Of a stretch of 64,000 nucleotides of DNA, positions 1-13,000 are shown piece after piece; within the stretch, counting starts at the first letter, position 1, and each line of letters begins with the position of its first letter. Below the pieces are notes generated by a model. It saw only the letters and a program-made list of their open reading frames with translations. It made no database searches and was not told the DNA's origin. A program made the position numbers and the translations under genes. Origin of the DNA: Arbacia lixula (lineage: Eukaryota > Echinodermata > Echinoidea > Arbacioida > Arbaciidae); assembly GCA_963669155.1 (NCBI GenBank), contig OZ022577.1, positions 8,604,038-8,668,037 of the forward strand. Reading direction: 5' to 3'.

Positions 1-535
1 TTTTCACTTTTGATTTGGAGTTTCTTTTTCTTTTATCGAGAGTGCTCTGTTAACACAACATTTTTCAGGGAATGATAAGCTAATGTGAATAGTGAACATA
101 AATCCATTTCAAAGCAAAGCTTTGTTTAACAACTGTAGAAAGGAAAACATGATTGCTGATAGCTGATAATATTATGCATTATTCATAACATACGTAACGC
201 TAGGTTCCAAACTCGACTCATGCGATTTTCTGGTTTCTTTTGTCCGTTCATAAATAGGTTGAATATATAACAACAAATTGTGGTATTCATATGGTATAAG
301 CAATGCTTATAATCGTGGATTGACTCACTCACACTAATGACGATTTTACCAAACTCCTCTCAGAATTATTTTCTGAGTGGAATGGTACATTGCATTGACT
401 AAGGTTTCACCTGGATAAATGCAGTATTAGTAGGCAAAGTTTAGGTGGAGAGCTTAGATAAAAGAAGACAGCGAAAACATTACAAGCATTTGATTTCTTC
501 CTCTTGCTTGATCCATGCACGCACACATGAACCCA

Positions 536-712
536 CAAACACACACACAAACACACAAACACACACACACATAAATACAGACATATGGACAGACACCCAC
601 AAACACCTTCCCCCCATGCACCCACCCACAAACACTTACACATAAGCACATAAAATCAGACACACATACCTCACACATCCACACACACAAACACATACAC
701 ACATACAGGTAC
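536..712. repeat. CA-rich microsatellite
   Basis: Imperfect ACACAC and CACACAAACAC arrays on the plus strand in the leftmost KNTC1 intron. It explains the Cys/Val-rich minus-strand and Thr/His-rich plus-strand reading frames here. Confidence 0.95.
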
Positions 713-752
713 CCAGCCACACAATGAGGAAGAGACACCGAGTAGGACTCAC

Positions 753-3700
753 TTGCAGATGTTAATGGCAGTGAGCAGCTCTCCTGTTTGGGCAGCCCTC
801 AATGCGATTTCTCCCCTCAGTTCGCTGGATGGTACTCCCAGAATCTCACCCAACCTATACCCGTAAACCAGGTCGCAACAACGCACACTCTTATATATAT
901 CACGACACTTCAACAAATCAAAAGTAAAAAACAAAAAATACTTTTAAAATCCTTCAGAGCCCAACAAAACATCGGTACCAAATATAAATGCATTAGCCAT
1001 ATTCTGCAGTACCAAAGTGACCCATATCTATTCCAATACAGTTTATGCTGTTGAGGCTCCTTGTTTTTATATCTCTTTTTGCTAATATAGCATTTTGTTA
1101 ACATTCTGTTTGTTCCATCCTACGTCCTCCATTTGCCTGACTCTGAGAGGGTAGCCTAATAGGGTGTAAACCACCCATGGGGTTGTGGAATTTTAAACTA
1201 TTACAAACTTTTTTTTTTTCACATCATGAAAATCAGCATTGAATAATAATGCATATATTACAGTTACCTATACAATTGATTTTACATTAAATGTTCTTTG
1301 AAAGTTTCTATGTTCTTATGTTATTGGGGAGGTTAACATTACAAAACATTTCTTGAACAGCATTACAAAGTTCAGATATATAAAAATTGATATCGTTACT
1401 GTACAAGATTCTAAGGCTCGACATGTTTTCTATGAAGGTGAGCAATTAATAGCACTGAAACTATCAGAATGACTGTTAGTGCGTCCAGCATCAACATTCT
1501 GTATGATTGTCATACTTTGAGGAGAAAAATGCACTTGGAGAGTTGCAGTGTTCAAAAAATGGCTTGAGCCACCGAGAGAAGACAAGAAACAAAGTAGAAA
1601 CACAGATGGAATGTGAATCATGCATGTAAATGATTACCTTAGAATCCGGACCAGATTCCCTGGTTTGAGGGCTCTGATTTTTCTCTCTGCAGCTTCACAG
1701 TCCTGGAGTGAGATATGGAAAATCATATTTTAACTAATTTTTCCATGCAAGTACCTCCAAGACAATCGCTCTAATACTGTACTCAATACTTTTGGATATA
1801 TTCTCACTAGTCACAAAGGTATTTCCTTTCTGACATACATGTTCAAGCATCCCTTTACAAGAAAGGATGGAAAATAGCAAGTAGCGGGTTGGCCTTTCTC
1901 CGCTCAGATACAATTCCTTCCAGGACTCAATTCGGCCACTGCCCTTAGGTCACTGTAGTACCATGGTAAGTGTCGACATCCAAACTGGGCCAGGGTTCAC
2001 AAAGCCTGAGAAATGTAAATGCGAGCAACGGGGACAGAACACTAGCGAGCTGTGAGGAGTGCTCGGATGTTCATGTTATGTGTATTAGCCCAAGTACAGA
2101 TGGAGGTACTGTCAAATTGGTATTTTCCGCGCAATCTGTAGCAGGCGAGACAGTATTTTTCGCTAGTTTCCAGTTACTAGTATTGACATTCGCCTTGTGC
2201 GCGTGTTGCATGCTGTGACACGTTGCACAGCCATAAACCTTTTTGTGGCTGCGTTAAATGATCATAATACTTTGTTGATAATTTCAATGTATAGGATGGA
2301 TTATTTTATTGTGACAAGGACTTCTTGTGCGCAGAAGTAACATCCCGCGAATATGTTGTAGGTGTGCTGTGCCCAAAAACTTACTTGAGCTGTAAATACC
2401 GGCTTTAGAGTAGCTGGACGTACCTGTGATTTCCAGACTCCTGCCTGCATCTCTTTGTAGTGCTGCATGACAGCTTTCTTTAGTAGCTGGGCCCGGCAGG
2501 CGTCGTCACGGAAACGGCTCAGCGTAACCAGCAGGTTGTACTCTCTCTGCGCAGAGACAAGCATTCAAACGACATCATAGTCATTTTCTTCTCTCATGTA
2601 GCAAAATGTGAAAAAAGATGAATCGATACAGCAATACAAAATTCAATGTATGTCATGTAGTTGATTAAATTAAATTAAATTCAAGAAAAGTTTATTGGTA
2701 TGGCTTATAGCAGCTCTGGCTGAATTACATTTGCATGTAGGAGATATACGGTGTAAATAAAGGCAATAACAATTAAAATTTAGTACATAGCATGCAAACA
2801 GATAAAATGAAGGGTGATATCAGTAAATTGCATGAATGTTATGATCATCACAAACAAATAAAATATTACACAATTTAAATGCAGAAATTATACAATTCAT
2901 TCAAAATGTCTTAATTGGATGCTGTGCTCAACCTGGTCTGATAACAAACCACAAGAGCATGGTGTAGAGAGGGGATTAGGATAAGGATTAGGTCACTGAT
3001 GCATTGTGGGAGCAATCTACATACATATATATCTATGAAATAAATGGGTGTCTCTTGAAGATTTGAAGAATGAATTTGAAGGGTGTAATTGGCATGATTT
3101 TGGGTTGTCTGATTTTAGGAGCCCTGATGTGCCAATAGACCATTTATGTTAAGTATGCAAATGTTATGCAAGTCGTTAAAAGAATTTGTTACTAATGGTA
3201 ACCCAAAACTTGTCTGAGGTTTGCCCGACTAGCAACATGTAATATAATCAGAGTGCATTCCATCCTTTCAAAGTGAATCACAAAATCCAGGGAAGTGTAA
3301 TAACGCGATTCTACGCAGTTAGGGGGGAGTTGCTCATTACGACCTATTGCTAGATGAAATCATCCCAATTTAGGATTAGGATTTAGGATTAGGATTAACC
3401 TGTAGAAAGATGATGGCCTGGATGTCTTGTCCGAATCCAAGGCGGTCAGCTTGTGTGTCTGGGAGGTCCTTGTAGAGGTCAGCTTGGAGTAGCCGCTCAG
3501 TGGCTTGACCTACAACCAGCCGCAGCTCTTTGCTCTGTTAAGTAGTATCAGGATCAACTGGCTTATGAAACATCATTATACTGGATAGATCTGTTTTTCC
3601 TTCCTTATATGGCCCCTCATGAAATAGACGGGGCTGTGTATACAATCAAGCTAATGCGTGCTTAATGCTTAATTTTTCATATAAGACATGACTTCATGGC

Positions 3701-6700
3701 AAGGAAATAAATGCCTTCTAACTTATCAAGTTATATTCAGGTGTAACTTCAAAGGCCAAAACCTATGTTGCATATCAACTAAGGTACTTGGTAAAGAACT
3801 TGCATATGTTATAACCAAGAGTCTTGGCATTGAAGTTTTGAAGTATTTGGAGAAATGATTGTCACTCATCCAGGAGGAGGCACAAGGCTCAAACAGCTCA
3901 GAGGTTCAAATGGCTGAACTGACACCTTCTCCATCTTTGAATGTTTTGTTTTCTCTCATATCATCTTGAGCCTCTGTGGTATCTGAGGGCAGACTGAGCC
4001 CCCATTTCAACCAGCTCCTTTGTGGTCTGTGCCGAATAAACCACCCCTTCCCTGCCTGCCCCACTCCTCCCTTCCCTTCCCCGCCCTGCTCCTCCCTGCT
4101 CCTCCCTGCCCCTCCCTGCCCCTCCCGGCCCCGCCCTGCCACTCCCCGCCCCGGCCACTGTCCCATCATGCACTGACCTGGTCTTCATTGTCCAGGACAA
4201 TCTCCACCCAGGACAGAATCCTTGATAGAAATGACAGGCCCTCCTCCGCTGGTAGATCAGACAGTGTTTCCAGGCACGTCTCAACCTGAAACAATGGGTC
4301 AAAAACAGGGGGAAAGATGCATGTAACCTTGCTGGTTAGGTTTCAAATGGATAAAAGTTATAGTGCCCTGGTGTAATAGTTAATGTGGGAGCATCATTCA
4401 CGTCAATTCTATTCAAGTTATTATCATTATTTCTCTTTTTCCGCTTTTCTGTTTGTGTAGCTTTCCTTTGATCTCAATGCCTAGAGATTGTCTGATGAAT
4501 ATGCACATTGAAAGGAAGGTGCATCATGTATGTCTCAGATGTCTAAAGGGGAAGGCACTGTGATCACTGCATATAACCCCCCCCCCCCCCCTCAGATCTC
4601 GGCGATGGAATGCAAGCCGCGCTCAAAGTTTGGTGGCACATACGTCACTTCTGACGTGATCTCTAAGTTTGCATACGTAGATATTCAATTGTAATAAAAA
4701 TCCATTTATTATCAATGAATTACACAAATCTATGTACTTCTTCTTTCCCCATTTAACTATAGGATGGTTGGAAAGTAATAATTTCAGGCATGCAGCTTCT
4801 TCATGATTAAATTGTTAAGTTTGTAACAAAAGGAAATTGTAAAAGCCAGGCACATTTTCCCCTTTTTTTTGTGTGTGTGTGTGTGAATTTCTTAAACATT
4901 TCTTTGTTTTTACATTTTTTGTTTTTTATAATTAGAACTCATAACACACCATTGTTAAGCAATTTATTGAAATCAGTACAAGGAAGTAATTGGGATTGTG
5001 TGAATCATACACAAAGACACTTTCCATTGGATTTGTACAAAAAATCACAAAAACACTTTCTCAGGCCGCCTTCCAACCCCCTACCTACCTGGCCAGTCTT
5101 GATGAGGTACTGCAACCTGAAGAGATAAGCATCCACTCTACACAGCTGGTGTGGGTATGCCTCAACCACACGCAGGGCGTCCGCCAGTGCACTGGGCGTG
5201 TCACGACTCAACAGGCTTCGCACTGCAATCTAGGAGAACACCACATCAATACCAGAGATGCACTAACATTACATTTCTAGAATTTTTCTCCAGAGTTGGG
5301 AAAATCATATTTCTTTGAATTAAACAAATATGTATACATATCTGGTTCATTAATCATGGATGTTGGCGCATTTTCAACCTATATAGCTTAAACTATATAG
5401 ATGTCATTAATATTTCATCATTAAGTAGCAAATTTGGTCTAACATTCAGTAAGATAAAGTAATAAGAAAAAAAGAAATAAAAAGACATCAATCCTGAGCT
5501 TTTTTTCCCTCAATATGTTCCTTTTTCCCATGTCTTTGCCAAACTGTATTGCTTGGAGAGACCTGAAATAATGAGAGGTGAAAGAGAAGACATATTCTAA
5601 ATCTCTAGAGCAAGTTCTATTCATGGATCAGCATATATCTGGAGGGTTTTTCACCAAGCTGCATACGACTTTACACCTGACTGGTGACGTGCACTTGTGC
5701 TTATTCAGATTCTCAATGATTTTGATTCACATCATTTTAAGTTGACATCTGATCTTTGTAAATCAAAATTTATTTTTCTAACAAATGTCTGAATACAAAG
5801 TTTAAAATTTACCAATGTTGATTAGGATTGCAGGAAATGCACTCCCACTATGTTAAAACAGGAACAAATTGGGGTCTCATTAAGCACAAGAACAGGTCAC
5901 AAGTCGAGCACAAAGTCATTTGTAGCTTACAAACAGCTTAGTGAAACACCCCCCTGGCGCACTTAATTTTGATACAATGCAAAGCTAACTTGAATGGTAT
6001 AACCCTTGTCTATGAGAAGTACAGCAAAGCATCTGACCTTCAAGCTGTCTGTGTCACCAAGCACGACAGACTGCACATCATACTTCAGGAACATGTCCCT
6101 CAGCTTCATCACCTTGTAGCGGTCTTTCAGCAAGGTCACCCTAATATGGGACAAAATACACACACAGAGAAGAAAAGAAAAACATTGGTAATGGGAGAGT
6201 AATTGGTTAATTTTGAATTTAATGTGAAAGAAGAGCAGAGAACATTGGTAATGGAAGAGTTTGTCACGTAGCTCTCTCGTTTCAAACATGCCATGGGACA
6301 GTGAGTTTGGTAATGTTTTGGGTGTTTGTTGAGCATTGTCTTACATGGGATGGTTGAGGCTGAGGCCGTGTTGAACCAGCTGCTCCATCCCGGGACTCCA
6401 CGGCACCGGAGCCTTCTGCATCAGGGCGTAGATCGCATCACACTGAGACTGCATGCATAGAGAAGAACACAGGAAGAGTTGAGAATAACCAATTACATCA
6501 ATAGAGGGCACTGCCTTAATTTACTCCCCCCCCAAAAAAAAAAAAAAAATTAAATTAAATTAAATTAAAATATTTGGGTTTGTGAACCCTGGTCCAGTAA
6601 GAATGTCAAAATTTGTCATAGAAATACAGTAACAGGGATTTGGCCTGTGAGGTGTTTTGAAAATTATTCACAGCCTGTCGTCTATTTAACGAACAACAGA

Positions 6701-7000
6701 TTGTATGGGAGTCGTGCTGCTTAGCGTCTGAGTGGATTAAAGCCAGCCCGCACATTAACAGGCTCAGTGAAGAACAGATTAAAGAGAGAGAGAGAGGTAG
6801 AGAGTTTCACTATTGAGTTTGGGCCAGCAGACTAGCTATCCCCTGGGGAGGGGGGGAGGGGGGAGGGGGGAGGGGAGAGGGGGGGGGGTCCTCACCTGAA
6901 GGTCTGTGATGCACCGGATCACCACGATGGCCTTGGCTTCCCAGGAGGCCTCGTAGGTCGCAAACAGGCTGGGCACTGCCAGCAGGTCCTGCAGGAAGGT
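753..7000 (-). CDS. KNTC1: KNTC1 exons 22-30, continuing off the left edge
   Basis: Exons in transcript order: 6896-6988, 6345-6448, 6038-6140, 5089-5229, 4178-4285, 3400-3534, 2424-2546, 1638-1702, 753-854. Exon 22 has YEASWEAKAIVVIRC (vertebrate form has FETAWEAKAMAVIAC), exon 23 APVPWSPGMEQLVQHGL, exon 24 RYKVMKLRDMFLKYDV, exon 25 DTPSALADALRVVEAYP. The last visible exon ends in phase 2 at the donor 751-752; the next exon is left of the window. Introns here are 1 kb or less. Intron 21 (6989-8155) holds repeat family A and the 74-bp minisatellite; intron 22 (6449-6895) holds another family A copy and a G-rich tract abutting the donor of exon 22; intron 26 (3535-4177) begins with a G-rich (sense strand) tract. 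Bases 1-752 are intron with a CA microsatellite. Confidence 0.92.
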
Positions 7001-10000
7001 AAAACCAGCAGAGAATCAATCAATGGCCATCTTGCACTAAACCCTCGCAGTACCAAGCCAGGAAACTATAATTAAACCCATTGCTCAAAATTAGATTTTC
7101 AGACTTTGCGAACCCTGTTGCAGTTAGTATGTTAAACACTCCCATGGAACTGCAGTTAGCAATGGAGTGTGGCTTAATTGGGCAACTCAATATCCGAGTG
7201 GAGAAGAGCCATCCCACAAATACGCAGGATCAGTAAAGAACGGGTTAACTTAGTACACATTTCATGCACCTTTGGTACTGGGAGAATTAACCGTCTTCAG
7301 TAACAAGCCAGGATAAGCCTATTCACTTATTACACACATGCACCTTTGGTACTGGGAAAATTTACCGTCTTGAGTAACAAGCCAGGATAAGCCTATTCAC
7401 TTATTACACACATGCACCTTTGGTACTGGGAAAATTTACCGTCTTCAGTAACAAGCCAGGATAAGCCTATTCACTTATTACACACATGCACCTTTGGTAC
7501 TGGGAAAATTTACCGTCTTCAGTAACAAGCCAGGATAAGCCTATTCACTTATTACACACATGCACCTTTGGTACTGGGTGAGTTAACCGTCTTCAGTAAC
7601 AAGCCAGAATAAGCCTATTCACTTATTACACACATGCACCTTTGGTACTGGGAAAATTAACGGTCTTCAGTAACAAGCCAGAATAAGCCTATTCACTTAT
7701 TACACACATGCACCTTTGGTACTGGGAAAATTAACGGTCTTCAGTAACAAGCCAGAATAAGCCTATTCACTTATTACACACATGCACCTTTGGTACTGGG
7801 AAAATTAACGGTCTTCAGTAACAAGCCAGAATAAGCCTATTCACTTATTACACACATGCACCTTTGGTACTGGGTGAGTTAACCGTCTTCAGTAACAAGC
7901 CAGGATAAGCCTTATTACATGGATCATGCACCTATGGTACTGGGAGGGTTGACTTCTGAATATGGAAAGTTTTAAGGACTATGGGACTCATAAGAAAGAG
8001 TGCAATTCTGCCATGACCATGGCTTCCATTCTTGTGTGATTTCAGGATACATCTGCTGTATGATCCTATGCTATCTTGACACACAGGTATGAATGGCAAA
8101 AAATAGTGTGAATATTTTTTCACCTCAAATGCGAAAATAAGAGCTGATACGGTACCTGGATGTATTTGAGCAGAAGACCGTTGACTTCCAGCCGATGGTC
8201 CATGGCGTAGGGTGTGATGCAGTTGGCAATGGCGCCGGGCACCAGCTCCACAGCGGCCACTCTCTCCAGCATACGGAAAGAGATGCTCTCCGTCGTTTCC
8301 TAGCAACAGGAGAGGGAAGAGAATTCTTGACTTAGGCAGTGCTATGATTGAGCATAGCAAACCAAGACACAAAAAAAAACAAGAATGAAATTATGCATAA
8401 TCCCTACACACAAGTGAGTGAGCATGTGCGTGTATATAGCTTTTGTACGGTTACAAGAAACACAAAGAAAAAGAAAGAAACAGCATTTTAAATACCAGAA
8501 AGATTTGCAAAATTCCGATTAATGGTTCTAAACTACGTGGTAGAGCAAGCAGTGCACTAAACAATATCCCATGAGTGAAAATCTCACTTCAGCGATGTTG
8601 GTTAGAAGCAGAAAACTTGCATATCAATGGATATGACGACACCACTTCAGTACTCAATATGCTGAGGTGTTGGCCAGAAGTGGGTGGTTACCTTGCGGAA
8701 CTGGTCAAAGGTGAGGTAGCACTTGTAGCTCTTATGGAGGGTAAGCAGCTCCTGTAGGCCACGCCCAAGATCCTTCAAGCTCTCCAGGGACTCCCTGCAA
8801 TTACCAGCAAAGGTCTGGTAGGAGAGAGGGGGTGGGGGAGAAGAGAAAGAGGGAGAGAAAGGGAGGGAAGAGAGAGATGGGGAGATGAAGAGAGATGGGG
8901 CGTGGACAGAGCAAAACGGAGAGAAGAGAGGGGAGAGGGGAGAAGGAGAAAAAAGAGAAAAAGAAGATAGAGAGGGCAAACGGAGGGGCAATAGAGAGAG
9001 AGAGAAAGAGAAAGAGAGAGAGGGGGGGGGGGTGTTGTATAAAAAGAGAGAGGGCAGGGAAAGAAAAAGAGGGGAGAGGGAGATAAAGATATTTTGGAAA
9101 CGAAATCAGTATACCATATTGCCAAATCCAGGACTTTCACACTGTGCACATTTGAAAAATCAGTGCTTACAAGAATATTTGCACAGTAATAGGACTGCGC
9201 ATCATATATGAAGAGGTTGCTCTGCACTCTCAAATCTACAAGTCTATACCAAGCTATAGAAGGGTGGCATGCACAGGCCAAGGTTACCATGGAGACCTTC
9301 ACATACCTCTGTGAATGTGACAGCCCCACTCCCTCCGTCAGCCGAAGTCACAACGTCCTGGCAGCCCCTGATCATGAGATTGACAAGCTCTAGACCGTTC
9401 CCAGGCCACAGGGCCTAGGGAGACAACAGCGAAGATCAAAGGGTGTGAGTAGTTTAGTAGTTGCAGGAAGTAGCATCAAAATCAATGATTAAAGAGATAC
9501 GTGAAAAAAAAATATATTGTACTGATACGCATTTAGTAATAAGAACAATTGATTAGTCTGTGAATATATGCATATCATGTGTTTTGCTGTTACCCTCCCT
9601 AATACTAAGATTAATCAATGGGCACATTGCAACTTCAAACTTGTTTATTGATAGAGAGTTTGTCTTTCAAATGACAAGGCTGTCGCTCTGAGTGAAATTA
9701 GGTCTTTGCAAAAAAAGACCCAGCCTTGTGTGCGAGCATGCCTGTGGAACACACTCTGTCCCTCAGATAGGATGTTCAATGAAGGCTCTGTGTAAAGAAC
9801 AGCAACACTCTATGCATATTAATGACCCCACTTCACTTCTTGATTATGAGCAGGGTGAAAACCCTGTAGAGTGGACAGAAAGCGTTTACTGGGAAATGGG
9901 GAAAGGGATGCCGACCCCACGGTTCCACACAGAAGGCTGTTCAGCCTACAAGCGGAATCACTCAGGCTTAAAGAGTGCCATACGAGAGAAAAAAAAGCTG

Positions 10001-13000
10001 GAGCTCAAATTTTCCAAGATTACTTCTCAAAGGAAACTCAACTTACCTTCTCAGTCACCTCAAGGCTGGTTGCTCTCTCCTCTATCCACGAAATGAGCAA
10101 TTTCTGAGAAAGAAAAAACTTGGCTTATCAATAATAAATGTGAATGAAATCTAAATTAGGAAAATAACTTGCAATAAACATTACAAACACTACAATCAAC
10201 TATACAAATGACTATTCAATGCTGCATGAAATAAGTAAAAAAAAAAATCCCAGCAAAAATAATGGCTTTTATAGCACTTTGATGTACAAGTTGCTGCATG
10301 AGAATGTATCTCCAGTTGAAGGTAGAGGTATACTTGGTCTAGATACTTGGCCTGTAGGATATCTGCTTGTCCAGCTCACCTTGCTCTGAGGAGACTGGCT
10401 GCAGATGAAGGGTATGATGTCATCCCTGAGCCAAGGGATGATGTCATGGGAGGGGGCATCCCCCGGCAGAGCCCTCAGAAGGCACTCCAGCAGATCCACA
10501 GAGAGCACGCTTGGAAAGTCACTCTGCAACGGCAGGAAATCATGTGTAAACTTACTATCAATAGTTGAATGTCTATGTTTCTCTAGCTCTCCCTCTCTCC
10601 TCTTTCCACTTTTTCTGTTCCTTCTTTCACCCCTCAAGTGGATCAAATATCCTGAAAGAATATGACCACATGGTGTTACCAAAAGTTTTACTATTTGCTA
10701 AATAGTATCTATGAGCACACTCTCACCAAGACTTTCAAAGATCATTTGGTATCTGTCGATATAAGTCATTCACCTATCATGCTTTCTACCCATCTGAAAT
10801 TCTATACAAAAACACCACTGCAACTTTTCAACAACATTCCCCAAAATATATGGATCTCATGGGAAATAATATTACCCCCGGTGACAAAATAAACAACTTA
10901 ATGACATCAAATAAGATCCGACCTGTGTTTACAGCAAGCTTCTGCCAAAATGACATCTTAACTATTCCTTGTCTTTAAGGATAGAGAGAAACCCATGAGG
11001 TTTGGAATCTTGACCTGACTATTCTCCTCCTTACCTTGTGCCTGTTCCATATGACAGAGGCTCTGCCGAGGTTTGCTCTACCTGCATGGTGCAGGAGCTC
11101 CTCCCACATGTCCCTATGGCGGAAGCCATCCCAGCTGGTTGGACTAGACGGGAGAGAAAACAGCATAGAGTGAGTGTGGTCATGAATCTGCCCACTGCAT
11201 CTTGCAATTGTTTCCAAAGGTTTGGATGCACAACGCATTTTTATTGGATTTACCCAGAGTAGCCCCTTCATTGGTTTAACACTGTTCTACCTGGGGGCCC
11301 TGCTAAATCACTTTGGTGATGTATGCATGGTATGTCATGTTCACGCATTAGAAAAACAAATTGCAGCAATTCGGTTGAGAGAGTTGCAAAATTTACAGAT
11401 AACTGACAATTGGACATTTGCATCAGTGTTTAGTGACTAGCGATAGTTCTTCCGTTATTTCCTATCATTCATAGGAAATTTCCTGTCAATTTTTAACTGT
11501 TCCAAAGAAGACTATTGAGATGCAATAATGGTGAAATTTTGTTACTGCACTCATAAAATTCACAGAGATATTACACATGTTGAGAGGGACCAGTTTAAGG
11601 GTCCATGCAACCACATAAATGTTTTAATGAGTGGTATTAGTACCAACATTCAAATATGAGACTTTTTTGTTGTATATGACCTCACTTATCCTCAAAATGA
11701 GTGGAAATAAATGAAATGATTTTGATTCAGTTCTTCAGAGATGTTTCCAGTAAGGTCAGGAAGCCTTCAAGTAGAATTGCTCCCTGGAAATCATGGCTGC
11801 TACAAGTATAGCTTGGCATGGATCCAGATACCAATCATAAATTATTTTATTTTGTAATTCTCCTAGAGAAATTACACGAGATTCCGTATGTGCAAGCGCA
11901 TCATCACGCTTCGCAGCATGCTAACCATCATCGCCATCACCATTTTGCACTATTAAAACTTCATATTTTTTCTGGTTCCTTCATTTGCATTATCATGGAT
12001 TAGTGCCCTCTATTATCAAATTCAGTTCTCAGCTGTTCTCTCCGTTCAGGAATTATTTTGGTTTCAGGAATTCTTGCTTATTAATGGATCAAGAAGTTAT
12101 GGATATAAGCAGTCCTCCGAACTCTGACATTTAACGCAGTGGGGATACCACCGCTTAGGGCGCCACGGGTAAGCCAGGCACTGCCGATGGCAGTGCCCGT
12201 ACGAGTAGTATGGGTACGAGGAAATGAATCGCATCCCCAAAACCAAATCTAAATCTTATGCTCAGGCTTCGGGCACTGAACCCGAACAGGCTTGCAGAGC
12301 CAAGCAACAAAAGCCTGAAAAGTCAAACGCTAGTGACATTGAACTTAGACTTGCTACATGAGAGGGACTTTTGACCACTTTTATGGAAAATCAACAACAA
12401 ATCAAAGTCAATAATCCTCCCTCGAGTTATGCGGGGACTCTAGGCCGACCAGGCGCTGGCAAGCACTGTATCTCTGAAAGTAATTTCGATAACTCATCCG
12501 TTTTGGAATTGGATTCAAAATTTGATCCTAAATTTGAGGACACTCTGCAAGCCGGCCAGCTGGGTCAGGCAACCAAGTATTTTTAGGTCAACCACACTCG
12601 TGATCTAGAGGTAGGGGAATGTGAGACGGATATGCCAGTTTTGGCTGCAAAATAAGTTCAACCTGTAGAAGTTGGCCATGCCATCAATCATTTGCAATCT
12701 TTCTGGGTATGGCAGGAGGCACAATTGTTGCTTTGAATGATGATCCACAAGTGCGTGCGGGATCTCCTGTAATCTCTCCCTTCAAATTACTCATAAAATA
12801 AAATTAAATTTCAAACCCTGTTCTCATTTTATCTTTCTATAAATCTTTGATGAATACTTGTCTCATTCAAGTCACTACCCGCCACCCCCTAGACTAGAGT
12901 TGGGAACCAGCCACTAACGTGGATCAGCTGCCTGTATCCTGCTCATTAGTAGGCAGCAAGGGGCTGTAGACAAAGTCTACACCCCTGTTTCCCATCTCCC

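Noticed and set aside
407..738. Cys/Val-rich minus-strand and Thr/His-rich plus-strand reading frames
   Set aside because: They are translations of the CA microsatellite and have no splice or family support.
3906..4302. Gly/Arg- or Pro-rich frames on both strands
   Set aside because: They result from the C-rich tract next to KNTC1 exon 26; the real coding part is only 4178-4285 in another frame.
7258..7960. CRISPR-like regular repeat
   Set aside because: Units are contiguous 74-bp tandem copies without unique spacers, in a eukaryotic intron.
8775..9329. 184-codon Ser/Leu/Pro-rich frame
   Set aside because: It is a homopurine/homopyrimidine repeat in KNTC1 intron 19.
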